DNA of 64,000 bases, taken from assembly GCA_029237695.1 (NCBI GenBank), contig CM055279.1:24741919-24805918 (forward strand), given 5' to 3'. Source of the DNA: Conchocele bisecta. Lineage: Eukaryota; Mollusca; Bivalvia; Lucinida; Thyasiridae. The position numbers and the translations under genes were made by a program. Positions 18,967 to 29,112 of the stretch are shown here, in pieces (within the stretch, counting starts at the first letter, position 1; every line of letters starts with the position of its first letter). Below the pieces are notes generated by a model. That model had not been told where the DNA came from, ran no database searches, and saw only the letters and a list, made by a program, of their open reading frames with translations.

Positions 18967-19622
18967 CTGGGTAGTGTCATTAACAGCCTGGGCCCGGTTG
19001 CTCAAAGCTTCAGTTAGCTTAACGGACTGGGTAGTGCCATTAACAGCCTGGGCCCGGTTGCTCAAAGCTTCAGTTAGCTTAACGGACTGGGTAGTGCCAT
19101 TAACAGCCTGGGCCGGGGTTGCTCAAAGCTTCAGTTAGCTTAACGGACTGGGTAGTGCCATTAACAGCCTGGGCCTGGTTGCTCAAAGCTTCAGTTAGCT
19201 TAACGGACTGGGTAGTGCCATTAACAGCCTGGGCCTGGTTACTCAAAGCTTCAGTTAGCTTAACGGACTGGGTAGTGCCATTAACAGCCTGGGCATGGTT
19301 GCTCAAAGCTTCAGTTAGCTTAACGGACTGGGTAGTGCCATTAACAGCCTGGGCCTGGTTGCTCAAAGCTTCAGTTAGCTTAACGGACTGAGTAGTGCCA
19401 TTAACAGCCTGGGCCCGGTTGCTCAAAGCTTCAGTTAGCTTAACGGACTGGGTAGTGCCATTAACAGCCTGGGCCCGGTTGCTCAAAGCTTCAGTTAGCT
19501 TAACGGACTGTTAAATCCTTAACTGAATGGTTAAAATCTCTGTTTAACAGAGATTTTAACCATTCAGTTAAGGATTTAACAGTCCGTTAAGCTAACGGAT
19601 GTTTTAAACAACCGGGCCCTGA
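18967..19622. mobile_element. V-family element with tandemly amplified left end
   Basis: A normal V element runs from the last GGGCCCGGTTGCTCAAAG (about 19468) to AACCGGGCCCTG (19622), with its internal TTAACCATTCAGTTAAGG palindrome. To the left, a 60-bp unit is repeated nine times from 18986. Each unit is the V left end, CAAAGCTTCAGTTAGCTTAA, plus flank CTGGGTAGTGCCATTAACAG. Units are almost identical, so amplification is recent. Repeating 20-residue frames on both strands come from the 60-bp period. Confidence 0.8.
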
Positions 19623-19978
19623 GTGTATGTATGAAACAAATAAACAAGTACAACTGGAAGATACATCTATATATGTCGTTCACAATTGGTGACTACAATG
19701 ATATATATCCAGTAGCCTTATTCCAGTTTCTGGCTTCCATTACTTGCTTGTTTGCAACCGATTTCGCATGAATAACCCATTGATATTATTACATTAGTGC
19801 GTAGTTGGGTGATATGTTTTCTTTCTCTGAAAGTTACACAATTTCCAAAATAAACACGACAGTATGTACATGATTATTGATGTACAGCATTTGAATATCA
19901 CGCATTATTTGATATAATTTATTTATATTCAGACTACTATCGACGATGTAGAGGAAACTACTGTCTGTTCCACGGTTT

Positions 19979-20531
19979 GCTGCCGACGAACTTTTGGCTA
20001 TTAAACACATTAAATCTAAAAACTATTTAAAAGTAAGTACTTTTTCATCAATAACAAAAAAGTCTCCCTCCCACAAAAAAAATATTTCATGAAATTCCAT
20101 CAATATTGATTTTATTGCGAAAAAACGATTTTCCTATGGGAATTTAACGTGGGGTGTCTATTTCCAAAATATTTCGTGTTTTGACCCTGAAGGATAAAAC
20201 AACGAACAATTTTGGAAATTGACTCCGAAACCTGGAGAGATAGCTTGAAAATGATGTAATTAAGAAAACAAAAGTTGAATTTTGAAAATCGGCTGACAAA
20301 TAAAAAAAAAATTAAAAATAAATCTATTTTTAGCCCCCATGTTAAATTCCCATATGAAAATCGTTTTTACAATAAAATCAATATTTGATGGAATTTCATG
20401 AAACAAACAAAATTTGGGGAGGTTGACTTTTTTGTTATTGATGAAAAAGTACTTACTTTTAAATATTGTTTTAGATTTCATGTGTTTAATGGCCAAAAGT
20501 TAGTCAGCAGCAAAATGTGGAACAGACAGTA
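19979..20531. mobile_element. T-family element with about 180-bp inverted arms
   Basis: Left end TACTGTCTGTTCCACGGTTT and right end TGTGGAACAGACAGTA; the arms continue with TTTTCATCAATAACAAAAAA / TTTTTTGTTATTGATGAAAA and ATGGGAATTTAACGTGGGG / CCATGTTAAATTCCCATATG. About 180 bp of unpaired DNA lies between. Flanks suggest a TA target. No transposase. Confidence 0.7.
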
Positions 20532-21189
20532 TATTGTCATGATTATGTAATGTATGTAGAACAGTGTTCTCTGTCAACTCGTTTTCAAAGAAGCAATAGC
20601 AATAATTTATGATTGTAGAATTATTGTGTAATAAATAACATATTTTCATGAATAAACATACAACAGAATTCAGCGTCTTTGATGCATACTATATGTAAAA
20701 ACTAATAAGATATGACGCCGTCACTATATGTAAATGCTGAACAAAGTAACCGACCTTAATCACAAATACAATAATTCCGAAAATAAAACGGAGATAACAG
20801 GGACTAAATACTATGGGCAGGACACAGCTAATGCAAATGGAATTGATATATGACAGTCAATGCAGGTGTGACACTACTAAATACCCTCGGTCACAATAAC
20901 TAGTATAGTACTTGTAGACAGCAATACACATAGTACACAACCATATATACAACGCGACAGTGTTCAAGGTACCATAATATGGATATGAGGCATGCAGTAT
21001 TCACTAAATTTTATAGACTAATATGAAAATGCTGAACAAAGTAACTGTCGTCGCCTTTTGTGTTATCATATATCCTTCTTTTCTACTCGTATATTTACAA
21101 TAGTAGCGATCAATTCATGTATACTGTGTTTTTCGTTGTGATTACTTAGTCGTTTTTCGCACATTATATTAAACTGTGTTTGCCCTATA
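20532..21189. other. No gene recognised
   Basis: AT-rich, apparently unique DNA with only very short frames. Confidence 0.45.
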
Positions 21190-21740
21190 TGTTGCTGTGA
21201 TGTTGAGGCATGCTAGCGGGTAGCTTTCTGTGGTTCGCTAAACAAGTTCGATCACCCAATTGGACTGCTTTGTTCACTGACCATTCCAAAGTGGCATCCT
21301 TGTTGTTATGTTCTCGTGTACTGTACTTCATTATGATATGTTGTTTGCCCTGCTGGTACTGTTATCTTCTCGCTAGTTCATCTGGGAATAGTAATTTGTG
21401 TTGCATTTGTTTTATTTTATTATTGTATGGGCTGTAGCTTTCCTTTTGGGACCTCACATCGCTGGTCGTGGAGTGCATATTTGTGCCGCGTTGAAGGCGC
21501 CGCAGCGATCACCACTATGTCATTAATTGTGTTTATTACGTAGTATTTATTGCGTTAGTTTCTTATTTACATAGGAGTATGGGTCTCCTTTGCGTATCTT
21601 CTTCACTATCTTAATAATCATGTAGTTAATATTCGATCGTTATTGTCATATTCTTGTATAAATTGTAGATTATTGACATGACAATCCATATGTCAAACAT
21701 TAGACAACTCATATAAAGCTATACACATGGTAGCACCGGG
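21190..21740 (+). other. Less AT-rich unique block, possible retroelement remnant
   Basis: A 75-codon frame at 21210 (starting MLAGSFLWFAKQVRSPNW) is rich in hydrophobic residues and shows no domain. TTTGCCCT occurs twice (21180 and 21348). The texture could suit a solo LTR, but no second copy or terminal pair was found. Confidence 0.25.
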
Positions 21741-21768
21741 CACACACACACACACACACACACACACT
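21741..21768. repeat. (CA)n microsatellite
   Basis: About 14 uninterrupted CA dinucleotides. Confidence 0.95.
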
Positions 21769-22147
21769 GATACATAAAGATGAGATACACTAATACTCAA
21801 ATGAATAACAATAGTGTGCAAGCAAATTCATTACACCAATTGGGTGCACGTAGTTGGTGTTCGCCACACATATATGTATGTGTTAGCAGATCATATAGCA
21901 CCATTTATCCGATTGCGTGTATTAAAAAGCGATTTAACACTTTTTTATTTCTGAAGGTGTACAACGTATGAAATTGCATAGTAATATTAACTGACTCTTT
22001 CATTAATATGATAACCAATAGTGTTTATTCAAGACAATAATAATGCCTAAAAAAATAATAATAATAAAAGTAAAATAGCGATTACAAACGATATGATTAT
22101 TATTATAAACTTAACATATTCATATTGGCATACCAGCTTGGATATCA

Positions 22148-22452
22148 GTAGCCTATTTCATCAACATTGCAAAGTATACTTTACTAGCAAAGTATACTTT
22201 GAGGGAGTAATCATTTATTTTTCCTGAAATGCATTATTTCATATAAAACTAACAACTGCATATATTTGATGATTAAAAGTATGCAGAATTATTATACTGA
22301 AGTTATTACATTATCACAGCCAAAATGGCTGTGATAATGTAATAAATTCAGTATAATAAAAATTAATGAATTTATCCTAAAATTGAAAATTTCTCGCTCA
22401 AAGTATACTTTGCTATTAAAGTATACTTTGCAATTTTGATGAAATCGGCTAC
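22148..22452. mobile_element. B-family MITE, near-consensus
   Basis: GTAGCCTATTTCATCAACAT to TTGATGAAATCGGCTAC; both ends carry two AAAGTATACTT blocks; the centre is CACAGCCAAAATGGCTGTG. This is the cleanest copy. Flanking CA/TG on each side lets the termini be read as CAGTAGCC/GGCTACTG. Confidence 0.8.
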
Positions 22453-22689
22453 TGGTATGTGATTACTTTATACACCAAGACCAATACGTATATACCAGTT
22501 TGCTGCCTTTTGTGACTGAATGCATTTATATGTCTATGGTTTAATTATTAACATATAGTCACTACAAGTGGTACTGTTATTACAGTTTGCAGTCATTTGG
22601 ACTGCTACTATTGACACGACTGTTACATTACATAATTTTATCAAGATCAGAATAACAAAGAAAGAACACAAGATTGTTATACATAACCT

Positions 22690-23130
22690 GTTTGCCGTCA
22701 TAAGATAATATATTTATATATGGCGGCCATCTTGAAAATTCGTATCAAACTTACTTAAAGCGTGTATTGTGTCAATGTACCAAAGATTAGTATAACATTT
22801 GTTTTTATATGGAGTGTGAGAGCAGTAATATGTAAAATATGTTATGTTTGGCGGCCATGTTGGATTTTTCCTATCTAACAATGATTTTAATTCAATTTTG
22901 ATGTTGACCACTTATCTCGATATGTCAAGTAAATCCACTTTACACTCTTAAAGTATGGCAATGGCTCACGTGGACGCAACCATATGCACAATATAACTGT
23001 TTGGCGCCCATTTTGGATTTATGCAAATTTCTCAAAATGCTCAGGCATGACAGCGTGTCATCAGTCGGATTCTTGATGTGGATGGTCTGGGCAAGAAAAA
23101 TTGTCAATATAAAAACTATGTTATTCAATA
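22690..23130. repeat. Q-family segments
   Basis: TATGGCGGCCATCTTGAAAA (22720), TTTGGCGGCCATGTTGGATT (22848) and TTTGGCGCCCATTTTGGATT (23000), spaced about 130-150 bp. The last continues as in 411-545. Confidence 0.5.
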
Positions 23131-23177
23131 CAAGGTTCAGCTCCCGGCGGCCGGACTATAGAGGTTCATGTGTGAAT

Positions 23178-23328
23178 CAGGGTTGTCAGCAGGTTCGGAA
23201 AATAATGGTAAAAACTGCCCATCATGATTAATTTGTAGAACACTTGACCCTTATGTTGCAAATTCAAGGGATCAAATGCAGATTTCACGGGTCAAAACCT
23301 CACCATAATGGTACTGTTGCAACCCCTG
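23178..23328. mobile_element. Small hAT-like MITE candidate
   Basis: CAGGGTTGTCAGCAGG at the left and TGTTGCAACCCCTG at the right are short inverted ends around 151 bp containing two GGGTCAA/GGGATCAA motifs. No clear 8-bp duplication. Confidence 0.3.
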
Positions 23329-23465
23329 ATCAGTGATGATTTAATATGATATTTATTAAACGAACTTACTGATTTCATTTAATAAGTTTGAAACATATAT
23401 CATCAACACAAAGTTTACATTCACAACACATTAAATGTATACTGTACATTTCATATTTGCTCATT

Positions 23466-23600
23466 ATAAGTTAGATCACGGTTCGTCCGCATGTCCGCGA
23501 GCTTTAGCTCGTACATGCGGACAAACGTGATCTAACTTATTTATCACATCCTCGTGCACATACCTTGCACACGAGCTTTGTTAATACAGAAACAACAACA
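23466..23600. repeat. F-family hairpin, copy 2
   Basis: AAGTTAGATCACGGTTCGTC to its complement around GCGAGCTTTAGCTCG, then TTATCACATCCTCGTGCACA as at 4680. A clean 75-bp hairpin plus tail. Confidence 0.6.
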
Positions 23601-23843
23601 TAAATGTTCTTAGCTGTAACTGCTAATTGTGTTAATTGCTATGACTCGTTTTTTTTTTTTTTATATATATATTCTGCAACCCTGTTTGCCGAGACCCATG
23701 CGCCCCAACAACCTTTTGCCACCACCACCCCTATTTTACTGTAGTTCTCAATGTCAATGACACATGGTATGCGTGATTACTATACACATGCATCATTGGA
23801 ATATGAAGACATTTTAATTGAAATTATATGAGACAGGAGGATT

Positions 23844-25140
23844 AGTCAAAACGGCCCCAGGTCAAAACGGTCCGGATTTGGTTAAAACTGCCCGCCTAAA
23901 TTGGTCAAAACGGCCCCCTGTCCAAAATAAATGGTTAAAACGGCCCATATTTGGTCAAAACGGCCCAAAAAAAAAATCAGGTATAATTTTTATTTTGTTT
24001 GTTTTCAGAGTTTTTGATAGTATATACCTTGTATAATGTAGTATAATGTCATATAATGAATACTAATGACAATTAATATGATTTAATAAAACAACACAAA
24101 CATTGTGTCATATTACCGTATTTCATCCGTATTCGTTACAAAATATTGTCATACTTTTCGTGAAAATAGTTACGCGATGTCACTAGCCTGATGGTCAGTT
24201 ATTTTCTATTGATTGCATAGCAGGATTAATCCAATTATCGAAGGGTGTGATAGTTTTTCGGCTAAAGTGTTTGAACTACTATATTGCTAAATAATAAAAA
24301 AAATATGAATGATGTTATATAGCTATATGGTTTCCCATATTGTACATAGCCACTTGTTGATGCTATAGATATATTGGAATATTCCCACACAGTCTGATCA
24401 GGATCTACACTGTTTCCCATCTTGTACATAGCCACTTGTTGATGCTGTATATGAGTATTTGCACATATAATCTGATCGGGTCTACACTGTTTCCCATTTT
24501 GTAAGTAATCACTTGTTGAGGTTATATATCTAGAGGGGAACCTTGCGTTCACAGTCTGATTAGGGTCTACACTGTTTCCCATTTTGCAATCTATATATTT
24601 GTTGTTATAGCCATACTGTAACTTAAAATATGTAATTTATTTCTTGCAATAGAGCCAGCCAGCACATAACTGAATTCGCAGTCTGATCAAGAACTACATT
24701 GTTCGCCAACGTGTTATTGTCTACATGTGCTGTATTTATTCAAATATTTAAAAGACTATTAGTATCGGCTATAACGAGTTGTTATTAATTGTGTTGTATC
24801 CCCACTAAAATGCAAGGTGTTAGATAATGGGCATTTGTCTACATAAAGGTGTGAAAAACATCCATGGTAATTGATAAGATATACAAACCATACACAAATA
24901 TAAAATATTGCATGCATATTAAAGTTTTCATTAATATTCATAATACAAGGTCATTTATTATTGTTATTTTAGATGAATATTAAGAATATTTGTATATATA
25001 TGTATACAAAAAATAAAATATATAATATTGGGCCGTTTAGTAGGGGCCGTTTTGACCAAATTCCCAAAACTTGGGGGCCGTTTTGATCAAATCCGGGCCG
25101 TTTTGACCAGGGGCCGTTTTGACCAAGGGCCGTTTTGACT
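23844..25140. mobile_element. W element: 1.3 kb with subterminal GGTCAAAACGGCCC repeats
   Basis: The left end (23844-23970) carries about six copies of a GGTCAAAACGGCCC motif in one direction and the right end (25033-25140) five or six in the other. Matching sub-motifs include CGGATTTGGT and CCGGATTTGATC, so the ends are true inverted repeats. The interior has a degenerate tandem block (24320-24720) and no transposase frame. Subterminal motif clusters are typical transposase-binding sites in hAT- and Mutator-type elements; the superfamily is not determined. Confidence 0.65.
24320..24720. repeat. About 80-bp degenerate tandem repeat containing the M core
   Basis: Four units around CAGTCTGATCAGGATCTACA, CTGTTTCCCATTTTGTA and CCACTTGTTGATGCT at about 24389, 24469, 24550 and 24679. 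CAGTCTGATCAGGATCTACA is the same core found in M elements. Confidence 0.55.
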
Positions 25141-25147
25141 TGCTTCC

Positions 25148-25361
25148 AAACAGGCGATGTTAATTTGCAGATGGGCGATTTTTCATGACAAATATTAACA
25201 GAAACTGTGATATTTTCCGTAAATGATGTCGAACGTTCACGAAATATTCATACCAAATTATATTCCGCATTTGCTCTGAACACTCCGTCAACTTTCGACG
25301 TGAAATAAGGAAAATATCCCCAAAAAAATTATTGGTCATGAGATATCGCACCACATGACGT
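25148..25361. mobile_element. S-family MITE copy, diverged
   Basis: Left GATGGGCGATTTTTCATGAC, right TGAGATATCGCACCACATGA, middle TTCCGTAAATGATGTCGAAC and CGTCAACTTTCGACGTGAAA. Immediately right of the W element and left of Tc1. Confidence 0.4.
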
Positions 25362-25452
25362 ATTAATCAGATTGTATATTTATACTTAAGGCCAAAAAAA
25401 CTTTACAGTATTTATAAATGGTTCGATATTTCGTGATTAAATGAATTAAATG

Positions 25453-25612
25453 TTGTCGTCTGCTGGAAATGTTTTTTTTTCAATATTTTTCGACAAAAAC
25501 TTGGTTTTTACAGCACATGAAAATCGTCTCCAATGGAGACGATTCTCATGTGCTGTCAAAACCAGTTTTTTGTTAAGAATTAAAGTAAAAATGAAAAACA
25601 GCAGACGGCAAT
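25453..25612. mobile_element. Hairpin MITE nested in the Tc1 relic
   Basis: TTGTCGTCTGCTG and CAGCAGACGGCAA are its tips; the arms pair through CAGCACATGAAAATCGTCTC and GAGACGATTCTCATGTGCTG. It lies between the Tc1 left end and the transposase remnant. Confidence 0.65.
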
Positions 25613-25680
25613 TTCCGTCAACAGCGTAGGAAGGGTTAAAAAGATGACAGAATGACACGTGGAGTATTAACGTCTATGTC

Positions 25681-25915
25681 ATGCCCTGGCCATCTCTCAG
25701 CCCACACATGAATCCTATAGAGCATGTCTGGGATGAGCTTGGACGCATAGTTCGGTCAAGACCAAATCCAACTGATAATGTTAGACAGCTTGAAGTAGCT
25801 CTTCGTGAAGAAGGAGGAAGCAATGCCTCAACGTGTCATTCTGTCATGTGTACACTCAATGCGCAGGCGTTGCCAAACATTGATCAACGTCCAAGGTGGA
25901 CACATTAGGTACTGA
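25681..25915 (+). pseudogene. C-terminus of a Tc1-type DDE transposase, frameshifted
   Basis: WPSLSPHMNPIEHVWDELG is the hallmark block of Tc1-family transposases, with the last catalytic acidic residue in the NPIEHVWDE stretch. It is followed by RQLEVALREE as in family members. Near 25815 the frame slips: beyond it, the conserved tail (PQRVILSCVHSMRRRCQ, then GGHIRY and a stop at 25913) continues in another frame. The N-terminal helix-turn-helix and first two catalytic aspartates are absent. Non-functional. Confidence 0.85.
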
Positions 25916-26221
25916 ATACGGTCAATTCATCATTGTGGTCACTGTAGGCGATCCATTGTATGCGCTGGACAATCAATATTGACTAGAAAAGTTTCCAAAG
26001 TGTATTATTTTTATTATTGAAGTGTTTTAAATGAACTGTGTTGTTGTCTTTTCATTGTTTACACAATGTCTTTAAACACATGCATCTAATGTTTTGGTGC
26101 TGTAGTTGCAGATTAGATTCATCATTAAAAAAACATTTTACATCAGGATTTTAAACATACTTGTTCACGAAATATCGAACCATTTATATACTGTAAAATT
26201 TATTTTCGCCTTAAGTATATA

Positions 26222-26490
26222 TTTATCCTGTCAACACAGTGCGTATGTGCCGTGAAACACGGTGCTGTGAAACATGTTTGATATACTATCAATACGACCT
26301 AATCACTGCGCATGAATATGTGCGGTTGTCATACTAGACGATTCTCCGATTTTGACGATGCGGCTGGGGTTATTTTTTGCATGTTAAAGCTATTTGTAGC
26401 TGTTGACGGGATAAATCGCTCATCCCGTTTCCTAAGCATTGCCAGATATGTTTTCCCATCCACGGCACTAACATAATATTCTCTATATCT
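26222..26490. mobile_element. G-family element: ATTTATCC module plus one hairpin arm
   Basis: TTTATCCTGTCAACACAGTG to GCTGTTGACGGGATAAAT form one inverted-repeat module. It is followed by TCATCCCGTTTCCTAAGCAT and CACGGCACTAACATAATATT, the right arm of the G hairpin. The left end abuts the Tc1 terminus. Confidence 0.6.
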
Positions 26491-26610
26491 CTGTCTAAAT
26501 ACCATATCATAATGCATAAACAATCCCAATACTTGGCGCCAAATCTCGCATACAAACTTCTGTAGGCGTATTCTGCTGGAGACGTTTCACGTATTACAAA
26601 TTGACAAATA

Positions 26611-26845
26611 TGTGGCTGTCACTAACGAAATGGGGATTTTGGTGTTTCCGACCAGTGTAAATCCAGATCAGCCTGTGCATCCGACTGATCAGGATCTGCA
26701 CTGTTCGCCATTCCATCAATGAAAACCCCGTCACGCTTCTAGCAAGAAATATACATCGTCATCACGTTATATGATTCCGCTATTTGATCAGGAGTAACAC
26801 TAGCTGCAAATCCTATAACCACCATTTCATCAGTGACAGCAGCAC
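26611..26845. mobile_element. M-family element, copy 3
   Basis: TGTGGCTGTCACTAACGAAA to CCATTTCATCAGTGACAGCA, with a well-kept core: CCAGATCAGCCTGTGCATCC, CTGATCAGGATCTGCACTG, TTCGCCATTCCATCA. Confidence 0.65.
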
Positions 26846-27206
26846 GTAGATACGCGCGCGCGTTGATATAATGTCATACTCGCCGATATGCTTATTGACC
26901 GCGAAAGCCTTTGCCGGAGGAACCGCTGGTAGGGTTATCCGACTTAAGTGGATCTTTTCGACTGCCGTAATGCCGCTACGTTGTTCCTTGGTTAATTAAA
27001 TCTCGTCTTAAGCCTCTCCCACTACAAACCGCTGTAATCCATGCCCGGTACAAAGAAACCAGCAATAAACTTTGAAGGCAGCGGCTCTCAGATGAGCCTC
27101 TCATATTAAACATTTTCCCTTCATCCACGCCATGTAGTGGGTGGCAGGCGGAGCATGAGATGAGTAATTTAACGATCGAATCCTTACTAGAATCCCTACT
27201 GGAGAC
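26846..27206. other. No gene recognised
   Basis: Fairly GC-rich DNA (GGAGGAACCGCTGGTAGGG and similar) with two ATGAG-type near repeats around 27093 and 27150. No coding frame or repeat I can name. Confidence 0.4.
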
Positions 27207-27448
27207 CAGGGGCCCGTTTCACTAAATTTATTACGACTAAAATGTTCGTAAGTGCAAAATTAGGATAGTCTGTAAATATCACATTAACAATGTTTTCTTG
27301 TAAACAATTATTGGATTTACATTTATTGAGCATAGGTTGCATATGCAGCCTATGCTCAATAAATGTAAATCCATCAATTGAATTTCCAGACGATTCTGAA
27401 TTTGCGCTTACGAACATTTTAGTCGTAAGAAGTTTAGTGAAACGGCCC
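27207..27448. mobile_element. A-family MITE, first of a head-to-tail trio
   Basis: CAGGGGCCCGTTTCACTAAA to AGTTTAGTGAAACGGCCC with the complete hairpin. The next copy starts at its last base. Confidence 0.8.
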
Positions 27449-27608
27449 AGGGCCCGTTTCACTAAACTTCATACGACTAAAATGTTCGTAAGTGCAAAAT
27501 TATGAAAATATCACATTAACAAAAAAAAATTTTCTTGTAAACAAATATTGGATTTACATTTATTGAGCATAGGCTGCATATTCAGCCTATGTTCAATAAA
27601 TGTAAATC
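27448..27608. mobile_element. A-family MITE, truncated middle copy
   Basis: Starts CAGGGCCCGTTTCACTAAAC, passes through the hairpin GGCTGCATATTCAGCC, and stops right after AATAAATGTAAATC, where the third copy begins. The right arm is missing. Confidence 0.75.
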
Positions 27609-27853
27609 CAGGGGCCCGTTTCACTAAACTTCGTACGACTAAAATGTTCGTAAGTGCAAAATTATGAAAATATCACATTAACAAAAATTATGCTTTTTTG
27701 TAAACAAATATTGGATTTACATTTATTGAGCATAGGCTGCATATTCAGCATATGTTCAATAAATGTAAATCCATCAATTGAAATTTCCAGACGATTCTGA
27801 ATTTGCGCTTACGAACATTTTAGTCGTACGAATTTTAGTAAAACGGGCCCCTG
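27609..27853. mobile_element. A-family MITE, third copy
   Basis: CAGGGGCCCGTTTCACTAAA to GTAAAACGGGCCCCTG. It shares with the middle copy the variants AAAATTATGAAAATATCACA and GCATATTCAGC, absent from the first, so copies two and three are duplicates of one another. Confidence 0.8.
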
Positions 27854-27899
27854 GTCTGGCTCTCACGTACGTCGTTGGCATTCTTGTAGTATGTGCCAG

Positions 27900-28158
27900 T
27901 TCAATATGGTTATACCCCTTATGTTAGAATGACGAGTATTCCTAATCCTATTACTTTTAGAGGAAAGAGGCCAATTGAATTTGGTGTGGTATGGACCTGG
28001 CACCAGGTCAGGTTATTCTAATTTCGATGCAAGAATTCCGTTCTGATTTAACCCTCCAATGCAGCAGGTTAAATACGGGATCGAACCCGTTGGCCCGGCC
28101 TTAAATGGCCATAGCTGTTGATAGGCCGTTAAACCCTAATCAACCAATCAATCCACGC
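27900..28158 (-). repeat. SINE-like repeat with a B-box-like motif
   Basis: On the minus strand, GATTGGTTGATTAGGGTTTA, then ACGGCCTATCAACAG and GGGTTCGATCCCG (28077-28089), the last matching the pol III B box GGTTCGANNCC. I recall GGGTTTAACGCC..CAACAG segments as frequent in mollusc repeats. No convincing A box or poly-A tail, so SINE status is tentative. Confidence 0.35.
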
Positions 28159-28622
28159 CATGTGAGTGTGTACCTAAGAACATGTGCGATGTCTCATGAA
28201 ACATATTTACAACATCACAGCCATGTAAGCTTACCGCTCGTTGGAATATGAAGTCATGTGATAAGCAGAATATCAAATTCGTTTGCATTTAGTATGACAT
28301 TTTTGAAACTCGTCAGAAATTTTATGCACCGAGCCTCTATTGTGCGTGACTCGTTTCATAAATCGCATATCAAATGGAAACTCGTTTGAGATCATCTATA
28401 TATGTTCAAGGTTGAAAAGTAAATTTTTTGTCCTACCTGATATACATGGAATACAATGGAACCAGTCTAAGTATGACTTCATGGGAATTTCGTCAACTCT
28501 CGACGTCATTTACGGAAAATATCGTAGATGTATGCAAAACTTTCGACGACGTACATGTAATTTACAAAAGAAATATCACAGTAAATATATACATTGAAAA
28601 TCACACATGTTCTTCGGTATAA
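28159..28622. mobile_element. S-family element, long copy
   Basis: CATGTGAGTGTGTACCTAAG then AACATGTGCGAT at the left; CACACATGTTCTTCGGTATA at the right, its inverted counterpart. The interior includes GTCAACTCTCGACGTCATTT and about 250 bp of extra DNA. Short frames here are repeat-derived. Confidence 0.45.
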
Positions 28623-29112
28623 AATTTGAAAAACTAGCGTTCGCGTTTTTACCATTGGACGACTCAAACGTTCGATTGAGCTCGGAAATACGAAACAACT
28701 GTTCAATTAAATTGTTAATGGAAGTAAATATGTACAGAACATGATGAAACACGTTTGTAATAAATAAAACATTGTATTGTATTTCTAACCCAGTTGTATT
28801 TAAAAGAATCTGGATTCGGTGAATAGAATTATTAAATACGTACTTTCGTTTCCCAATGAAACACAATGCCACGCAGGCGGTCAATAGTTTTTCCATATTG
28901 ACGTCTCGTGAGTTCATATTGACGTCTCGTGAGTTCATATTGGTCGGTGCCGGAACAACGGTTCACGTCGCAAAATAGTTCCTTCCAAATCACCACGAAT
29001 TAATTTTTTTTTTTTATATATTGTAGTTTGTATATTTTTCGAAGCGCATATACATTGCAAATGATGTTCGTATACAATAAAATGGTTATTTGATTTGTAT
29101 ATTCGTAAATTT
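28623..29112. other. No gene; small 21-bp tandem duplication
   Basis: ATATTGACGTCTCGTGAGTT occurs twice in tandem (about 28896-28938). The rest is AT-rich with a T-run near 29003. A minus-strand frame of 120 codons crosses this region without recognisable domains. Confidence 0.4.

Larger units (their letters stand above)
25381..26219. mobile_element. Degenerate Tc1/mariner transposon with inverted ends
   Basis: TATACTTAAGGCCAAAAAAA at the left and the complement of TATACTTAAGGCGAAAATAA at the right, both continuing through TTTACAGTA and ATGGTTCGATATTTCGTGA: about 60-bp inverted repeats. The 839-bp remainder holds only the end of a transposase and an inserted hairpin, so about half the original gene is lost. 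Confidence 0.75.

Noticed and set aside
19100..19486. 128-codon minus frame and 90-codon plus frame with 20-residue repeats
   Set aside because: Products of the 60-bp tandem amplification of the V terminus; both strands are open for the same arithmetic reason.
21190..21560. Solo LTR of a retrotransposon
   Set aside because: No second LTR, primer-binding site, polypurine tract or target duplication seen; left as unclassified.
28077..28089. A true tRNA gene around GGGTTCGATCCCG
   Set aside because: No cloverleaf can be formed by eye and no A box lies at the right distance; treated as a SINE-like repeat.
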